Origin: Anaerolineales bacterium
GTDB taxonomy: Bacteria; Chloroflexota; Anaerolineae; 4572-78; J111
Assembly (NCBI GenBank): GCA_020634855.1
Contig: JACKAU010000009.1
Location: 310,001-374,000, forward strand
Length of the DNA stretch: 64,000 nucleotides
Direction of reading: 5' to 3'
Shown: positions 1-9,204 of the stretch, piece after piece
Position numbering within the stretch: the stretch's first letter is position 1
Layout of the letters: every line of letters starts with the position of its first letter
The notes under the pieces: model-generated
The model's database searches: none
Told to the model about the DNA's origin: nothing
Seen by the model: the letters and a program-made list of their open reading frames with translations, nothing else
Translations under genes and position numbers: made by a program

Positions 1-1484
1 ACAGCCGTTTGAAATTGACCTTTGGTTGTGATAATTTCCTCACCGATTAACTCATCAATCTCCTCAGCCGTTTTGGCCGTCAGCGACATCGTTAACTCAT
101 AGATTTTTTCACGAATTTTTTTTATTTGCGTTCTATAATGGTTCTCCATGGCGGTCAAAATGCGATCCCGCTGGCGGTCGAATGGGCCGGTTTCTGCCTG
201 GTAGGGCTGTAACAAATCGTACATTTCATCGTGGAGAACGATGCGTCCGCCGCTAAGGGTTTTGACGAAGGATAATTTTTGGACTTCGATAATAGCCGCC
301 TCGATCGCCGCCTGGTTTTCACCATCATCGTCGATGATTTTGCCGAGGAGAGCGGCGTCAGCCCCCAAACGCAGCGCGCTTAGCGTGATCAGGACTCGGT
401 CGGCTGGCTGGGCGTTATTGCGCAGCGTATTAATAAGCGCCAGTCCTAATTCTTTTTTTAATTTATCCCGCTGCTGCCGCGTTAACGCTTGGGCTTGTTC
501 AACGGTTGATTGGGTCAACTGCTCCAGCGGCTGGCCGGCTGTACAAAGATGATCGATGACGATGGCTAACAGAATAGGCCGGATGCGGGGCGGGACGTCT
601 TCATCGCGCAAGCTGTGAAAAGCTCCCCGACGAAACGATTCGGGTAAAGATTGAATCGCCTCGGCAATCTCTATATCTTTTGGATCGCCGGTCTGCGTAG
701 CGGTGTGAATAACCGCCTCAAAATACGCCAACGCTTCCGCTTCGTTCAATCCGTGGAGAGGGACATAACGGTATTTGATGTCAGGATGTCGGTCAAAGGT
801 GTCGGCCAGCGTGAGCAGCATAGATTGTTTTCTTTTATCCAGGCTTGGCCGCCCGGCCAGCAGCACGACCATCGTAGGCATCTGAGCAAAAAATTCGTTG
901 ACCAACCAACTCAAAACTTCTGGCCGTTCTGCCGTTAACCCTAATTTTTCGACGATCGGATTTTCCCGATAGAACAGTTTCTCCGTTGTATCAAAGATCA
1001 AGACGATCCGGTAACGCTTGGCCAGAGTCCGTAAGCCGCTGAAGAAGGCGGTTATCATTTTATTTCGCTGCCTACGTAACTCGTTAGGTTTTTGGCCGGT
1101 CATCCGGGCCTGATCCAACGCTAGACGCTTATTCCGATAAGCTTTGAAGTAGTCGGCTTGGTCATCTTTATCTTTATTGGCCTCGGTCAATTCTTTTTGA
1201 ATGCGGTTAATCAATCCCTCAACGGTGTTGGTGAAAATGTCGTGTAAATCAACTAGCCTGACTAAAACTCGTTTGGGATGATGATCTACGAAATGTCTGA
1301 CCAAACGGGTTTTCCCGATACCGCCCGGTCCTTCAATATAGAACACATGGCTTGTATCGATATTGCCGATGGCCCATTCTATATCCGCCAGCAGATCCTC
1401 GCGTCCAACCAACTCTGTCGTTGCCAGAGCGCTAGTTGAGGGACTGGTGGCTATATTGTCAATATCTGATGCTGTACTGTTCAT
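1..1484 (-). CDS. STAND/AAA-type ATPase, 3' end cut by window
   Basis: The frame opens at the ATG ending at 1484 and stays open to the left edge, so about 494 residues are visible and the C-terminus is missing. A GAGGA element lies about 8 nt before the ATG. A clear Walker A, GPGGIGKT, is at residues 52-59, preceded by the ELVGRED lead-in usual for NB-ARC/AAA_16 proteins. A Walker B-like IVLIFDTTE follows near residue 160, and the LLAGRPS strand resembles the sensor segment of STAND ATPases. The rest is helical and leucine-rich with no recognised catalytic effector. It is the last visible gene of a same-strand run of five NTPase genes and lies 50 bp after the previous one. A signalling or defence role is inferred from family and context only. 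Confidence 0.8.
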   Translation of the reverse strand, partial: MNSTASDIDNIATSPSTSALATTELVGREDLLADIEWAIGNIDTSHVFYIEGPGGIGKTRLVRHFVDHHPKRVLVRLVDLHDIFTNTVEGLINRIQKELTEANKDKDDQADYFKAYRNKRLALDQARMTGQKPNELRRQRNKMITAFFSGLRTLAKRYRIVLIFDTTEKLFYRENPIVEKLGLTAERPEVLSWLVNEFFAQMPTMVVLLAGRPSLDKRKQSMLLTLADTFDRHPDIKYRYVPLHGLNEAEALAYFEAVIHTATQTGDPKDIEIAEAIQSLPESFRRGAFHSLRDEDVPPRIRPILLAIVIDHLCTAGQPLEQLTQSTVEQAQALTRQQRDKLKKELGLALINTLRNNAQPADRVLITLSALRLGADAALLGKIIDDDGENQAAIEAAIIEVQKLSFVKTLSGGRIVLHDEMYDLLQPYQAETGPFDRQRDRILTAMENHYRTQIKKIREKIYELTMSLTAKTAEEIDELIGEEIITTKGQFQTA

Positions 1485-1534
1485 GATCTCATTCCTCAGC
1501 TAATTCTTGTCACCGACTTCGTGCTTTGAAAGGC

Positions 1535-2728
1535 TTATATATACGAACAGTCTTCAAGGGAGAGGCCTTTTTGGGCTAATTCCTTCTGATGAAAGTCAGC
1601 CTCCGCCTGCCAGCGTTGGCTGGTGCGACGATACTTTTCTGCCCAGTCCATATAAAGTTGGTGAGCAGCGCAATGCAGCCTTTGCCAAAGTTCCTGTCGT
1701 TCCCCAGTTTGCAAATACCGCTGTAACAACCCCAGCAAGGTAGGATCAAGGACGTATCCTTTTTTTTTCTCGTCCCACTGGGCAAAACTCCATCTAACAA
1801 TATTTTCGCGAATTTGTCGGGCTTGAGCCGGCTTCCATTCTTGGTAACGCTTATCGTTGTAATAGGCCGCCAGCATGGGGGGAATCTGTTCTTCATCAAA
1901 GGCGTTTAAAACAGAAATAGCCTCTAAATTTTGGCGAAGCTGCTGACGATCTTCAGAGGGAGGAATAACTTTGAGCATTTCATCAATGGCTTGATCGAGA
2001 CCCATGTCCGGCGATTCAGGTCGATCGGCCAGCATAAAACTGGCTAACGGGTTGCCCCCACTGTGTTTATGAATTTCAAAATAATGATCTACACTTTTCG
2101 GGTTTTGACGCGTTAATTGGGCTTTGGTCTGTTCCGGCGTAAACGGCTCCAAGTTATGGAACTTCGCTCGCAGTCGAAGTTCGGGCGTCTTCCACGGATA
2201 AGCCTGCCCGCGTCCGGCCATGACAATCATCACCCGGCTCTCGGCCGCTAATGGGCCGAGAAGATATCGCTCTAAGGTTGCCAACAACTGCCAGTCGGAC
2301 TCGAACACCGTGTCGATCAGTAAGGCGATAGGTTGTTCTATTAAAGTTACACGCAGATGTCTCATGAATTCGCGGCTTAATTCAGGTAACTCTTCTGTCA
2401 AAAGCGTTGACTGTTTAAATAGAAGGTCGTTAAGATGATACAGAATATTTTTGACTGCTTCTTCCGGATTAGATCCGCGGTAATCTTCTAAATCAATAAC
2501 AAGAGAAATAATTGCAGATAACATATTTAAACGCGTCTGAAGATGACGTATCAGCCAGGATTTGCCGGTACCGCGTTGGCCCAAAAAAATCATGGTGCGC
2601 TCATCAAGCGGTAGGCGTTGGATCAATGCCTTAGCCTTTTCCTCCACCAGAGCAATTTCTATGTCGCGATTGATAAAGGCCTCATTGGTATATTGTGGCA
2701 ATTTGGCGCTTTCCATAGAATAAGGCAT
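1535..2728 (-). CDS. P-loop ATPase of the NTPase cluster
   Basis: A 397-residue ATPase is read from the ATG ending at 2728, which has an excellent AGGGAGGGG ribosome binding site 8 nt upstream. An in-frame ATG ending at 2833 also has a weaker GAGG and would add 35 residues. Walker A GQRGTGKS is at residues 50-57, a Walker B-like IALLIDT strand lies near residue 130, and an AGRGQ sensor-like strand follows, matching the AGRPS of the next gene. The C-terminal third is helical, possibly a winged-helix or lid region. No effector domain is recognised. It belongs to the STAND/AAA_16 style of regulatory ATPases; the substrate and role are unknown. It sits between two other NTPase genes on the same strand. 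Confidence 0.78.
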   Translation of the reverse strand: MPYSMESAKLPQYTNEAFINRDIEIALVEEKAKALIQRLPLDERTMIFLGQRGTGKSWLIRHLQTRLNMLSAIISLVIDLEDYRGSNPEEAVKNILYHLNDLLFKQSTLLTEELPELSREFMRHLRVTLIEQPIALLIDTVFESDWQLLATLERYLLGPLAAESRVMIVMAGRGQAYPWKTPELRLRAKFHNLEPFTPEQTKAQLTRQNPKSVDHYFEIHKHSGGNPLASFMLADRPESPDMGLDQAIDEMLKVIPPSEDRQQLRQNLEAISVLNAFDEEQIPPMLAAYYNDKRYQEWKPAQARQIRENIVRWSFAQWDEKKKGYVLDPTLLGLLQRYLQTGERQELWQRLHCAAHQLYMDWAEKYRRTSQRWQAEADFHQKELAQKGLSLEDCSYI

Positions 2729-2898
2729 TATTAAATCCCCTCCCTTAGAGAACCGAGTGTATTTATCGAAGTTGTCATCATCTCTAACCCTATCATCGTA
2801 TTTTATTAGTGGAAACGTAGCCGTGTAAAACATTATTGATCCTCGCTGTCGGGTGACATCTTCTCTCTTATTCAGTCGTCTCAGTCCTCGATAAAATT

Positions 2899-4194
2899 CT
2901 AACTCAACGCGAAGGCATCACGTTTGTAAACCAAAAGCCCCTCTTGCCAATCTGTTTCGTCTATTTTACCTGTCTGGCCGTTGTTGCGAGTATGCGCGGC
3001 GAATATCTCGTTAATTAAGGTCAATATCTCACGTGGGCGTAGCGCGACAATCTCTTCCACCAAAAGGGTTTCAAAATCACGCAGGTCGGGCGTGACAATG
3101 GCATCCAGGCTGTTGAATTGTCCTTTGGAAGCGACAAACGCTCGCCGACGGACAAGCTCGGCCAGTTTGCCCTGGTCCCAATTGATACTGGCTATCCGGG
3201 GGTGGATTGCGAATATGGCCGCTTGCCGGTGAAATTCGGCTTTCGTCTCAGCCGGCAAAAACCCTTTGACAAAGATTTTGAGTTGTGTAGACCATGTCGG
3301 GATCAGCGCGAACAGCGGGGTTAAAGCCGCAATAGCGGTATGAGGATCGGAGGCGGTTTCGTAGGTTGTATCCAGTCCGTCCAGCAAAAGATAGATCGCC
3401 GGGAATTTTAGCTGTTGCACCAAAAGCTCAGCTAGCGACGCCCAAAGTAGCTCCGGTTGGCCCGACGCCGGTATCGAACCCTCTAGCGTGGAACGCAGGG
3501 ACGTGCAGAACTGGTCCAGCGCCGCGCTGCCGGGTGGATCGGGCGCATTAAAAGTGGGATCGAGTTCCAGCTTGAGTGCTTGCAGAGGGTTTGTCTCGGC
3601 CAACTCGTCCAAATGATAAGCCAGCCAATCGACCGATAATATCCGGGCCAGTAATTCACCAATCCGTTCCTGTGCAGTTCGATTCATCTCTAAAAACCAA
3701 TGCGGGCGATGGCTCAGCCCCAAAAAAAGTTGTTCTGCGGCGGCAATCGCTATTTCGGCCAGATGATCGTCAAGGCTAGGCTTTATCGTTTCCCATTTGA
3801 GAAAAGGTGGATTGTACGGAATGGGGAAAGGACGGTTGATATCTTGCGTCTCCCAACAGGCTTGAGCGGTTTGCACTCGCAGGGCGGTCTTTCCGCCGCC
3901 GGCCGGTTCAAAAACAAACGAATTCCAGTTGCCCCAAATGGCCTTGAACACATCATTGCCGATCAGATATTCACTCAGATGCGGGTCGACGGCGGCGTTA
4001 AGGGCAAAAAAAGGGTTAAAGTCCAACCCCAGCGACTTTAACCACCCATTAATTTGTAGGTTGACAGAGTCAGTGTCAAATTCGTTTCGTCTATTTGATT
4101 GCTCAGCCAGAGGTGTCTGCTCAACAACATCGGCAACATTGCGGTTGCCAACAAGGTGACCAGACGCGTCTCTAGACCCGTCTAAACCAGCCAT
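2899..4194 (-). CDS. P-loop NTPase with degenerate Walker A
   Basis: A 431-residue protein. Residues 55-110 contain LGLDFNPF, then an acidic P-x-L stretch, then the phosphate loop EPAGGGKT (96-103), in which the first glycine of Walker A is replaced by glutamate. Walker B is the IYLLLDGLD strand in the middle of the protein. The NPF...D-P-x-L lead-in followed by the P-loop recurs in the proteins encoded at 4362-5813 and 5810-7951, so the three look like diverged paralogues. The start is the only ATG near the family N-terminus; its ribosome binding site is weak. The gene is 167 bp downstream of 4362-5813 and may have its own promoter. The function is not recognised beyond nucleotide binding. 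Confidence 0.72.
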   Translation of the reverse strand: MAGLDGSRDASGHLVGNRNVADVVEQTPLAEQSNRRNEFDTDSVNLQINGWLKSLGLDFNPFFALNAAVDPHLSEYLIGNDVFKAIWGNWNSFVFEPAGGGKTALRVQTAQACWETQDINRPFPIPYNPPFLKWETIKPSLDDHLAEIAIAAAEQLFLGLSHRPHWFLEMNRTAQERIGELLARILSVDWLAYHLDELAETNPLQALKLELDPTFNAPDPPGSAALDQFCTSLRSTLEGSIPASGQPELLWASLAELLVQQLKFPAIYLLLDGLDTTYETASDPHTAIAALTPLFALIPTWSTQLKIFVKGFLPAETKAEFHRQAAIFAIHPRIASINWDQGKLAELVRRRAFVASKGQFNSLDAIVTPDLRDFETLLVEEIVALRPREILTLINEIFAAHTRNNGQTGKIDETDWQEGLLVYKRDAFALS

Positions 4195-4361
4195 AGCTTA
4201 CTTGGACCTTGTTATGGAGATGCTTGTTACGACCTAAGTTTAAGTAACCCGAATAATATTTGATTAATAACGTGTGGCAGTTCAATTGAGTTACTCTTGC
4301 AGTATACAACAAAAAAAGTGCTTTTATTATGCTGCTATCTTTCAACAATCTCACCAATATC

Positions 4362-5813
4362 TCACCACCGCGTATTCAGCTTAACCCCGTGTCCTCTGAC
4401 CGTGACGAGTAAGATTAATTCACGGGCTTTCTTGTCGGGTTCAATGACCATATCCGGCTCGATAGCGTGGCGCAGCCGCCACAGACTGGTATCGATCATC
4501 CCCCGATATTCGGCCGGCCCTTCGTAGTTCGCATCGCCGGGTTGAGGGATGTAATCCAAATCGCGGTAGATACGATAATAGAGCGCCTCCCGGCTGGTTA
4601 CCTGATCGCTCGGTTGCTGGTATAAAAACCGCAGCATTTCGTACGCTTTGGCCGGTAGTTCCTCCAAAGGAATGGGCCGCGCACCGACCGTAATTCGTCT
4701 GCGCTCGTCGTCCAGATAGAGCCGGGGCGGATTAACGAGACGCAATTCTTCCCAGGTGGCCGCGTCGATGGGCTGTTGGCATGAATTGGTTAGATAATGT
4801 GCCAACAGCGGTTTGACCTGTTCCAACCACTCCCTGGGCGAAGCTGCGCCGACCCACTCTAACCAGGGCCGCAATTTAGGCGAGGCGCACAGGTTATTTA
4901 GCGTGAAATCAGGTTGGCCCGTAGCGATGCTTAAGCGCCGATTAACCAAATCATGCAGGTTTTTGGGCTGCCAATGGTTGAGATAATACGGAAAGATTCT
5001 TTGCCTGAGCCGGATGCGCTGCACGACGCCTAATGTTTTTTGCTCCAACCAGGACGGCAGCAGCAGTTTGTAGCTGAATTTGGCCCGCTCAAACAAGGGC
5101 AGCGTTGAAAATAGGTTTTGCAAGTTGGCGATCAATTCATCGGGATTGACATCAACCCACATTTCCAGTTCATCATCATTGCCGAGAACCCAAACCCCGT
5201 TAAGTCCTATCGCTTGCAGCGTTCTTACCAACCGGGCTGCTACTTTATCCGGCCCGGCTCCCGGCGGTAGAACGCGGCGAGATTCGGCCGCGAGAAGACT
5301 GTTGAGTATTTCCGCCCCAGGCGGCTGTTCATCCTCGATGATCTGCTCGATTCGCAGCGATAAGTCGCTCTGGCTGTACTCATGGACAAACCAGGCCAAC
5401 GATTCCTTGGCTGTCTCCGGCGCTGTTTGAAAGCGGTCAGGATAGCCGGCCAGAAATTGCAATATCGACTCAACACATGCGTCAAAAACTTGATTAGTTT
5501 GCGCCCGAACCGCCGCAATGCCTTTTAGTTCTTGGTCGACCGTCAGCGGCGACGGCGTCCACTCGGCCACTAACCGCATTGGCGTGCCCTGCCCGTCCAG
5601 GCACAATCGCTTCAGAAATTGATTGAGCGTCGTTTTGCCGGAACCAGGCCCCCCAAAAACAATCACCGAGCGGTCGCCGCTAATCTGCTCGATATGGGGT
5701 GGTGGGATAAAACAGCGGTTCAACCAAGGTTCATCCTCGGCTCTCAAGCTGTCAAAGGCCGCTAACCCCAGGGCCAGCTCAGGCGGGTTTGGCTGAGGCT
5801 GCAATTTGTTCAC
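4362..5813 (-). CDS. ATPase fused to OmpR-type winged helix
   Basis: A 483-residue fusion. Walker A GGPGSGKT is at residues 54-61, preceded by the FDSLRAEDEPWL version of the lead-in shared with two neighbours. The last roughly 115 residues read as a Trans_reg_C winged helix: an LPAKAYEMLRFLYQQP segment, then VTSREALYYRIY, then the recognition-helix region SLWRLRHAIEPD and a terminal TVRGHGVKL hairpin. This suggests an ATP-dependent DNA-binding regulator, perhaps of its own operon. The start is GTG at 5813 with GGAGGGG upstream, and it overlaps the stop of the upstream gene by 4 bp (GTGA), so the two are translationally coupled. The DNA target is unknown. Transcription is leftward, toward the other ATPases. 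Confidence 0.78.
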   Translation of the reverse strand: MNKLQPQPNPPELALGLAAFDSLRAEDEPWLNRCFIPPPHIEQISGDRSVIVFGGPGSGKTTLNQFLKRLCLDGQGTPMRLVAEWTPSPLTVDQELKGIAAVRAQTNQVFDACVESILQFLAGYPDRFQTAPETAKESLAWFVHEYSQSDLSLRIEQIIEDEQPPGAEILNSLLAAESRRVLPPGAGPDKVAARLVRTLQAIGLNGVWVLGNDDELEMWVDVNPDELIANLQNLFSTLPLFERAKFSYKLLLPSWLEQKTLGVVQRIRLRQRIFPYYLNHWQPKNLHDLVNRRLSIATGQPDFTLNNLCASPKLRPWLEWVGAASPREWLEQVKPLLAHYLTNSCQQPIDAATWEELRLVNPPRLYLDDERRRITVGARPIPLEELPAKAYEMLRFLYQQPSDQVTSREALYYRIYRDLDYIPQPGDANYEGPAEYRGMIDTSLWRLRHAIEPDMVIEPDKKARELILLVTVRGHGVKLNTRW

Positions 5814-7951
5814 AACGGTGGCCCCTCCTCGCTATTGGCTGATTTTAGAACGGTTTCCAGGGTGTCGAGATCGATTTTGCTGAAAGGTGTTTTATCTGCT
5901 TGTAGCTCAATTAATTGGTTAATTAGCTTGAGTAACGTTCCGGGCGAGTTGCCGGCTACTCTCACTAACCGGGTTATATCTTCCTCAAGCACATCGCGAT
6001 CAAATAATTGCGAAAAACTAACGATTTGACCTTTACTGGCTTCAATTAAGCGGGCTCCGACCAGTTTTTCTAAATCGGCGGGTGTCCAGGTCAATTCATC
6101 AACCATAATTCCGACAGGAATAGATAAATACGCTTTAAAGTCGAGCGGTAGAAACAGGTTTACGTAAGTCTTGGCACGGGCTAAAGGCATCATTAACTCT
6201 AAGAAGGGTTGTAGGTGGTTAGCCGTGGTAGAGTTAAATTTTTGAGTATCGGCATTGACCTTTAAATCGACCAGAATACAGGTATGGTCAAAACCAAGTG
6301 GGCGAGCCTGCTGCAATATTTCAATTTTATCCATTTTAGCTAACTTCGGGCCAGGGTGGAGGTCGTAACTGTTTTGGATCATCTGATCGATCAGCCATTT
6401 GCCGGTGGTGTGATTGGAGAGCGATGTCCGTTTAAGAGCGGTTTCCAAAGCTTTGGTTGAACCGGCACTATAAGTTAGTAGAGCAGCGATGGCAAATTTT
6501 TTATTTTCGTGGTGATCGAGAAAAGTGTAAGGATTCAAGACTAAGAAATCTTTTAAATCTCTAGCTAAGGCGTTGGCTAAAGCGTCGAGGAAGAACGAAG
6601 GGGCTATTTCCGAAGATGGATTAATCTCCAGCGGAAAATAAACCGGAAAAACCCTCTTTTTTGAAATATCCGGCCTTGTCTCTCGGTGTTCACGAACTAA
6701 CATAAAAGCAATGGTTGTTTTGCCTCCCCCTTGTTCCCCAAACAAAATTGCTGCTTGTGGTATACGCCATAAATCATCATTTAATGCCCAAAATGATTCG
6801 GACACGAAGAGATTAAATAGATTTGGCTCTAACTCCGCTTTTCTGATTTCAAACGGGTTATACGACAAGGAGTGGCTAATCACTTCCTTTAGCCAAACAG
6901 TCACGGGTGTATTTCGTTTAGGGGGCCAACTTAGCCCATCCGACCAAAGCGGCGGCCATCCATAACCTGCCTGACGCCAGAGGAGGAGATCATAAGCTAG
7001 CTCGCGATGATATTGCTCAGGACTTTCTCTGGCTAATTCTTGGAGCGGTGCGGGATCAAAATTTTGGTCCCCTAGTAAACTCTGGCCGTCGATACTAAGG
7101 TGTAACATTTGATGCACATATTGAACAGCTTCAGACTGTCCGGCCAGGATCGAGAGCGTCTTGGCTACGATAGGTTTTACAATGATGCTGAATTCAACGT
7201 CTTTGAAGGTATATAGCCACCATATCGCTTCAACGACGGGTAAGGGTTCGACTTCTTGGGCCAAGTTAACAATTTGTTGATTATCATTTTTCATGAAAGC
7301 AACAAGTAATTTAGCCGAAATAGCCGCTTTGGACCTATCACCGGGATTTATTTTGTCGATCAAAGTCGCCCGCTCAACAGCTCCGTTTATATTATCTTTG
7401 TAGTAATAGTCGATGGCTTTTTTTAAGAGTTCCAGTTGCCAATCCAGATCTTTGATCTCATAGGTCCATACATCTTTTAACTTTTTTAGTAAGTCGGCAT
7501 TGCGCCAGACACCTCCTTCGTCGTCCTGGTTCAGAGTCATCTGCTTAAAACCCCACCAGCGACGTATCGCCTTATCCAAATCTTCTTCAATCAATTCTTT
7601 AATTTCCTCGATCTCTTCTATGACTTGTTGAAGAAGTCCCTCTGTTTTTTTAGGTGTTTCATGGTCATTACTTGGTATTGTAGGGGGAGGGGTAGACCAA
7701 TAAGGTTTATGCTTCTCGTATTTGGCCGGATTTTTTTCTTTGGCCCAAGCTAGTAGAGGCTCGAATAACTCCCTTCTGTCGGCATATTCAATTATTCGAT
7801 GCACTATTTGAGATTTACCACTATTTTCAGATAGGTAATTATAAACATCTCTGAAATCGAGACGATCAAAACAAAAGGAACGAAGTTCTTCTTCGCTGAA
7901 ACCTTCAATTAGAAGAGTACGTATACTTTCTAAGTAATAGTGGGCGGACAT
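5810..7951 (-). CDS. NTPase with N-terminal effector-associated death-like domain
   Basis: A 713-residue protein heading the NTPase run. Residues 1 to about 85 (LLIEGFSEEELRSFCFDR, then GKSQIVHRIIEYA, then AKEKNPAKYEKH) resemble the small alpha-helical effector-associated (EAD/death-like) domains found in bacterial conflict and signalling proteins; this is recognition by eye. A charged helical linker near 105-135 (EEIEEIKELIEE) looks coiled-coil. The P-loop GEQGGGKT lies near residues 405-412 after an NPF...E-P-N-L lead-in, and a CILVDLK strand is a candidate Walker B. The start has GAGG 7 nt upstream. EAD domains normally recruit a partner carrying the same fold, so an effector elsewhere is expected; none is visible here. 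An antiviral or programmed-death role is inference. Confidence 0.75.
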   Translation of the reverse strand: MSAHYYLESIRTLLIEGFSEEELRSFCFDRLDFRDVYNYLSENSGKSQIVHRIIEYADRRELFEPLLAWAKEKNPAKYEKHKPYWSTPPPTIPSNDHETPKKTEGLLQQVIEEIEEIKELIEEDLDKAIRRWWGFKQMTLNQDDEGGVWRNADLLKKLKDVWTYEIKDLDWQLELLKKAIDYYYKDNINGAVERATLIDKINPGDRSKAAISAKLLVAFMKNDNQQIVNLAQEVEPLPVVEAIWWLYTFKDVEFSIIVKPIVAKTLSILAGQSEAVQYVHQMLHLSIDGQSLLGDQNFDPAPLQELARESPEQYHRELAYDLLLWRQAGYGWPPLWSDGLSWPPKRNTPVTVWLKEVISHSLSYNPFEIRKAELEPNLFNLFVSESFWALNDDLWRIPQAAILFGEQGGGKTTIAFMLVREHRETRPDISKKRVFPVYFPLEINPSSEIAPSFFLDALANALARDLKDFLVLNPYTFLDHHENKKFAIAALLTYSAGSTKALETALKRTSLSNHTTGKWLIDQMIQNSYDLHPGPKLAKMDKIEILQQARPLGFDHTCILVDLKVNADTQKFNSTTANHLQPFLELMMPLARAKTYVNLFLPLDFKAYLSIPVGIMVDELTWTPADLEKLVGARLIEASKGQIVSFSQLFDRDVLEEDITRLVRVAGNSPGTLLKLINQLIELQADKTPFSKIDLDTLETVLKSANSEEGPPL

Positions 7952-8266
7952 TGGCTGCCTCTAATTTGGCTTTTATTCTATTGCTCAAGTTGAGATGACT
8001 AACATCAAATTATTACATTTGGAAGAATAAATTCTTTGTTTTCTCTTCCTGTCTTTGTCTCCTGGCTATCCTTCTTGTCGAACTAATCGATAATCGTTAT
8101 GATATGTTGCTGGAGTTTGGTGATAACCTAACAGGAATAAGAGTGTAAAATCACCGTCTTTTAATAACTATGGCCTTATTCTCGTTTTGGTAGATTTGGT
8201 AATCGGTAACAAGTACGCTTCCAAAATGTGGTTTTTCAAAAATTACAAAGGACTTAGCTTAATTCG

Positions 8267-8275
8267 ATTGTATCA
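8267..8275 (-). promoter_or_regulatory. Possible extended -10 for the NTPase operon
   Basis: On the minus strand TGATACAAT forms an extended -10 (TGn plus TACAAT) about 315 bp upstream of the start at 7951. No good -35 is seen, which is tolerated by extended -10 promoters. Weak evidence. Confidence 0.25.
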
Positions 8276-8413
8276 TAGTTTTAATGGTTTGGTACCTGTC
8301 TTTTTTCATGTTTAGCTCAAGTTGCTCCCATTTAATTTAGATTGTTGCGAAAATTATCTGAACGTTGTTGTTTATATGTGATTTCTCTTGGTTTTTCGCA
8401 GCGATCTTCCCAC

Positions 8414-8518
8414 TTAGGTTATATATTTCGCCGCCAATAACACTATTCCTAAAAAACCAAACAGAATTGCTAATATAATTATCAATACAAACAAGCCTAT
8501 GGGCATCTCGATTATCAT
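8414..8518 (-). CDS. 34-residue single-pass membrane peptide
   Basis: A short frame runs from the ATG ending at 8518 to TAA at 8414. It has a strong ribosome binding site, GAAGGAGAGG, 3-8 nt before the ATG. The 34-residue product starts with MIIEMP, has about 22 uninterrupted hydrophobic residues (GLFVLIIILAILFGF onward) and ends in KYIT, so it should be a small transmembrane protein. It lies in the AT-rich spacer 463 bp upstream of, and on the same strand as, the NTPase operon. No family is recognised. It could be a small membrane toxin, a subunit-like peptide, or unrelated. The evidence is the coincidence of start, Shine-Dalgarno and a full hydrophobic span. Confidence 0.5.
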   Translation of the reverse strand: MIIEMPIGLFVLIIILAILFGFLGIVLLAAKYIT

Positions 8519-8646
8519 TGTCCTCTCCTTCTTATAATTTTTTGTTTCAATCAACGTTTACTCAATTTTTCCTTCCCATCAAGGCTCACCGTTCGTCTAA
8601 AACTTTTGAATAATTGGCAATCTAATGATTGAAAGACCTTTTTAAG

Positions 8647-8679
8647 CTATTGAAACCCGGTTTGCTTTATAGTCATCAT
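8647..8679 (-). other. 10-codon frame with good ribosome binding site
   Basis: AAAAGGAGACC precedes a double ATG and a ten-residue frame (MMTIKQTGFQ) ending in TAG. A TATAAT hexamer lies upstream on the same strand at 8724-8729. It may be a translated leader or chance. It lies upstream of the 34-residue membrane peptide on the same strand. Confidence 0.2.
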
Positions 8680-8867
8680 GGTCTCCTTTTCAAGGCGTTG
8701 GTTACATATGTTTCATTGGTTTCATTATAGAACAGAATAAAGGTTAGAATTTTTCTAAACTATTGCGCTAATCTTACATCTATCTCACCGACAGGAATTT
8801 ACTCGAACTCCCAACAGTATCCTAAATGCAGTAGATCACAATTTTTTACATAAAAATGGATAAATAG

Positions 8868-8975
8868 AACCCAGATCGGACCGATCACACGGGTAAACAC
8901 GGATTTTTTTAGCTCAATCAAGCTTTATCCGTGGAAATCCGTATGATCCGTGTCATCCGCGTTCTATCATTTCTC
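8868..8975. repeat. Degenerate ATCCGTG-type palindromic intergenic repeat
   Basis: The stretch contains CACGGAT and ATCCGTG arms on both sides of a T-run, then several ATCCG/CCGTGT words. Such ATCCGTG-rich palindromes are commonly scattered between genes in many bacteria. No coding potential is seen. The remainder of 7952-9130 is AT-rich with nothing else I can support. Confidence 0.4.
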
Positions 8976-9014
8976 ATCGGATCTTGAAATCGTGATCGAC
9001 TGAAATTCATAAAG

Positions 9015-9089
9015 GTGACGGTCACTTTTGCAGGGAAAAAGCCGTTGAGGCATCGATCTGGTTGGTTTTTTTGGCCACGTGACCGTCAC
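9015..9089. repeat. Paired GTGACGGTCAC / GTGACCGTCAC sites
   Basis: GTGACGGTCAC at 9015-9025 and its exact reverse complement at 9079-9089 are separated by 53 bp, and each is itself nearly palindromic (GTGAC-n-GTCAC). They lie just upstream of the metB promoter and could be operator half-sites or the arms of a short inverted repeat. Confidence 0.45.
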
Positions 9090-9131
9090 TTTGTCGACAT
9101 CTTTAGAATTGCTGCCGCTCAAAATTCGTTA

Positions 9132-9161
9132 TTGACAAAACCCCAAACCCTGTGGTATTAT
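9132..9161 (+). promoter_or_regulatory. Sigma-70-type promoter of the metB riboswitch leader
   Basis: TTGACA at 9132-9137 and TATTAT at 9156-9161 are separated by 18 bp. Transcription would begin near 9168, about 40 nt before the riboswitch. Confidence 0.75.
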
Positions 9162-9204
9162 CTGACACAGCTTGATACAAGCTCTATAAAAACATTAAAT
9201 ATAT

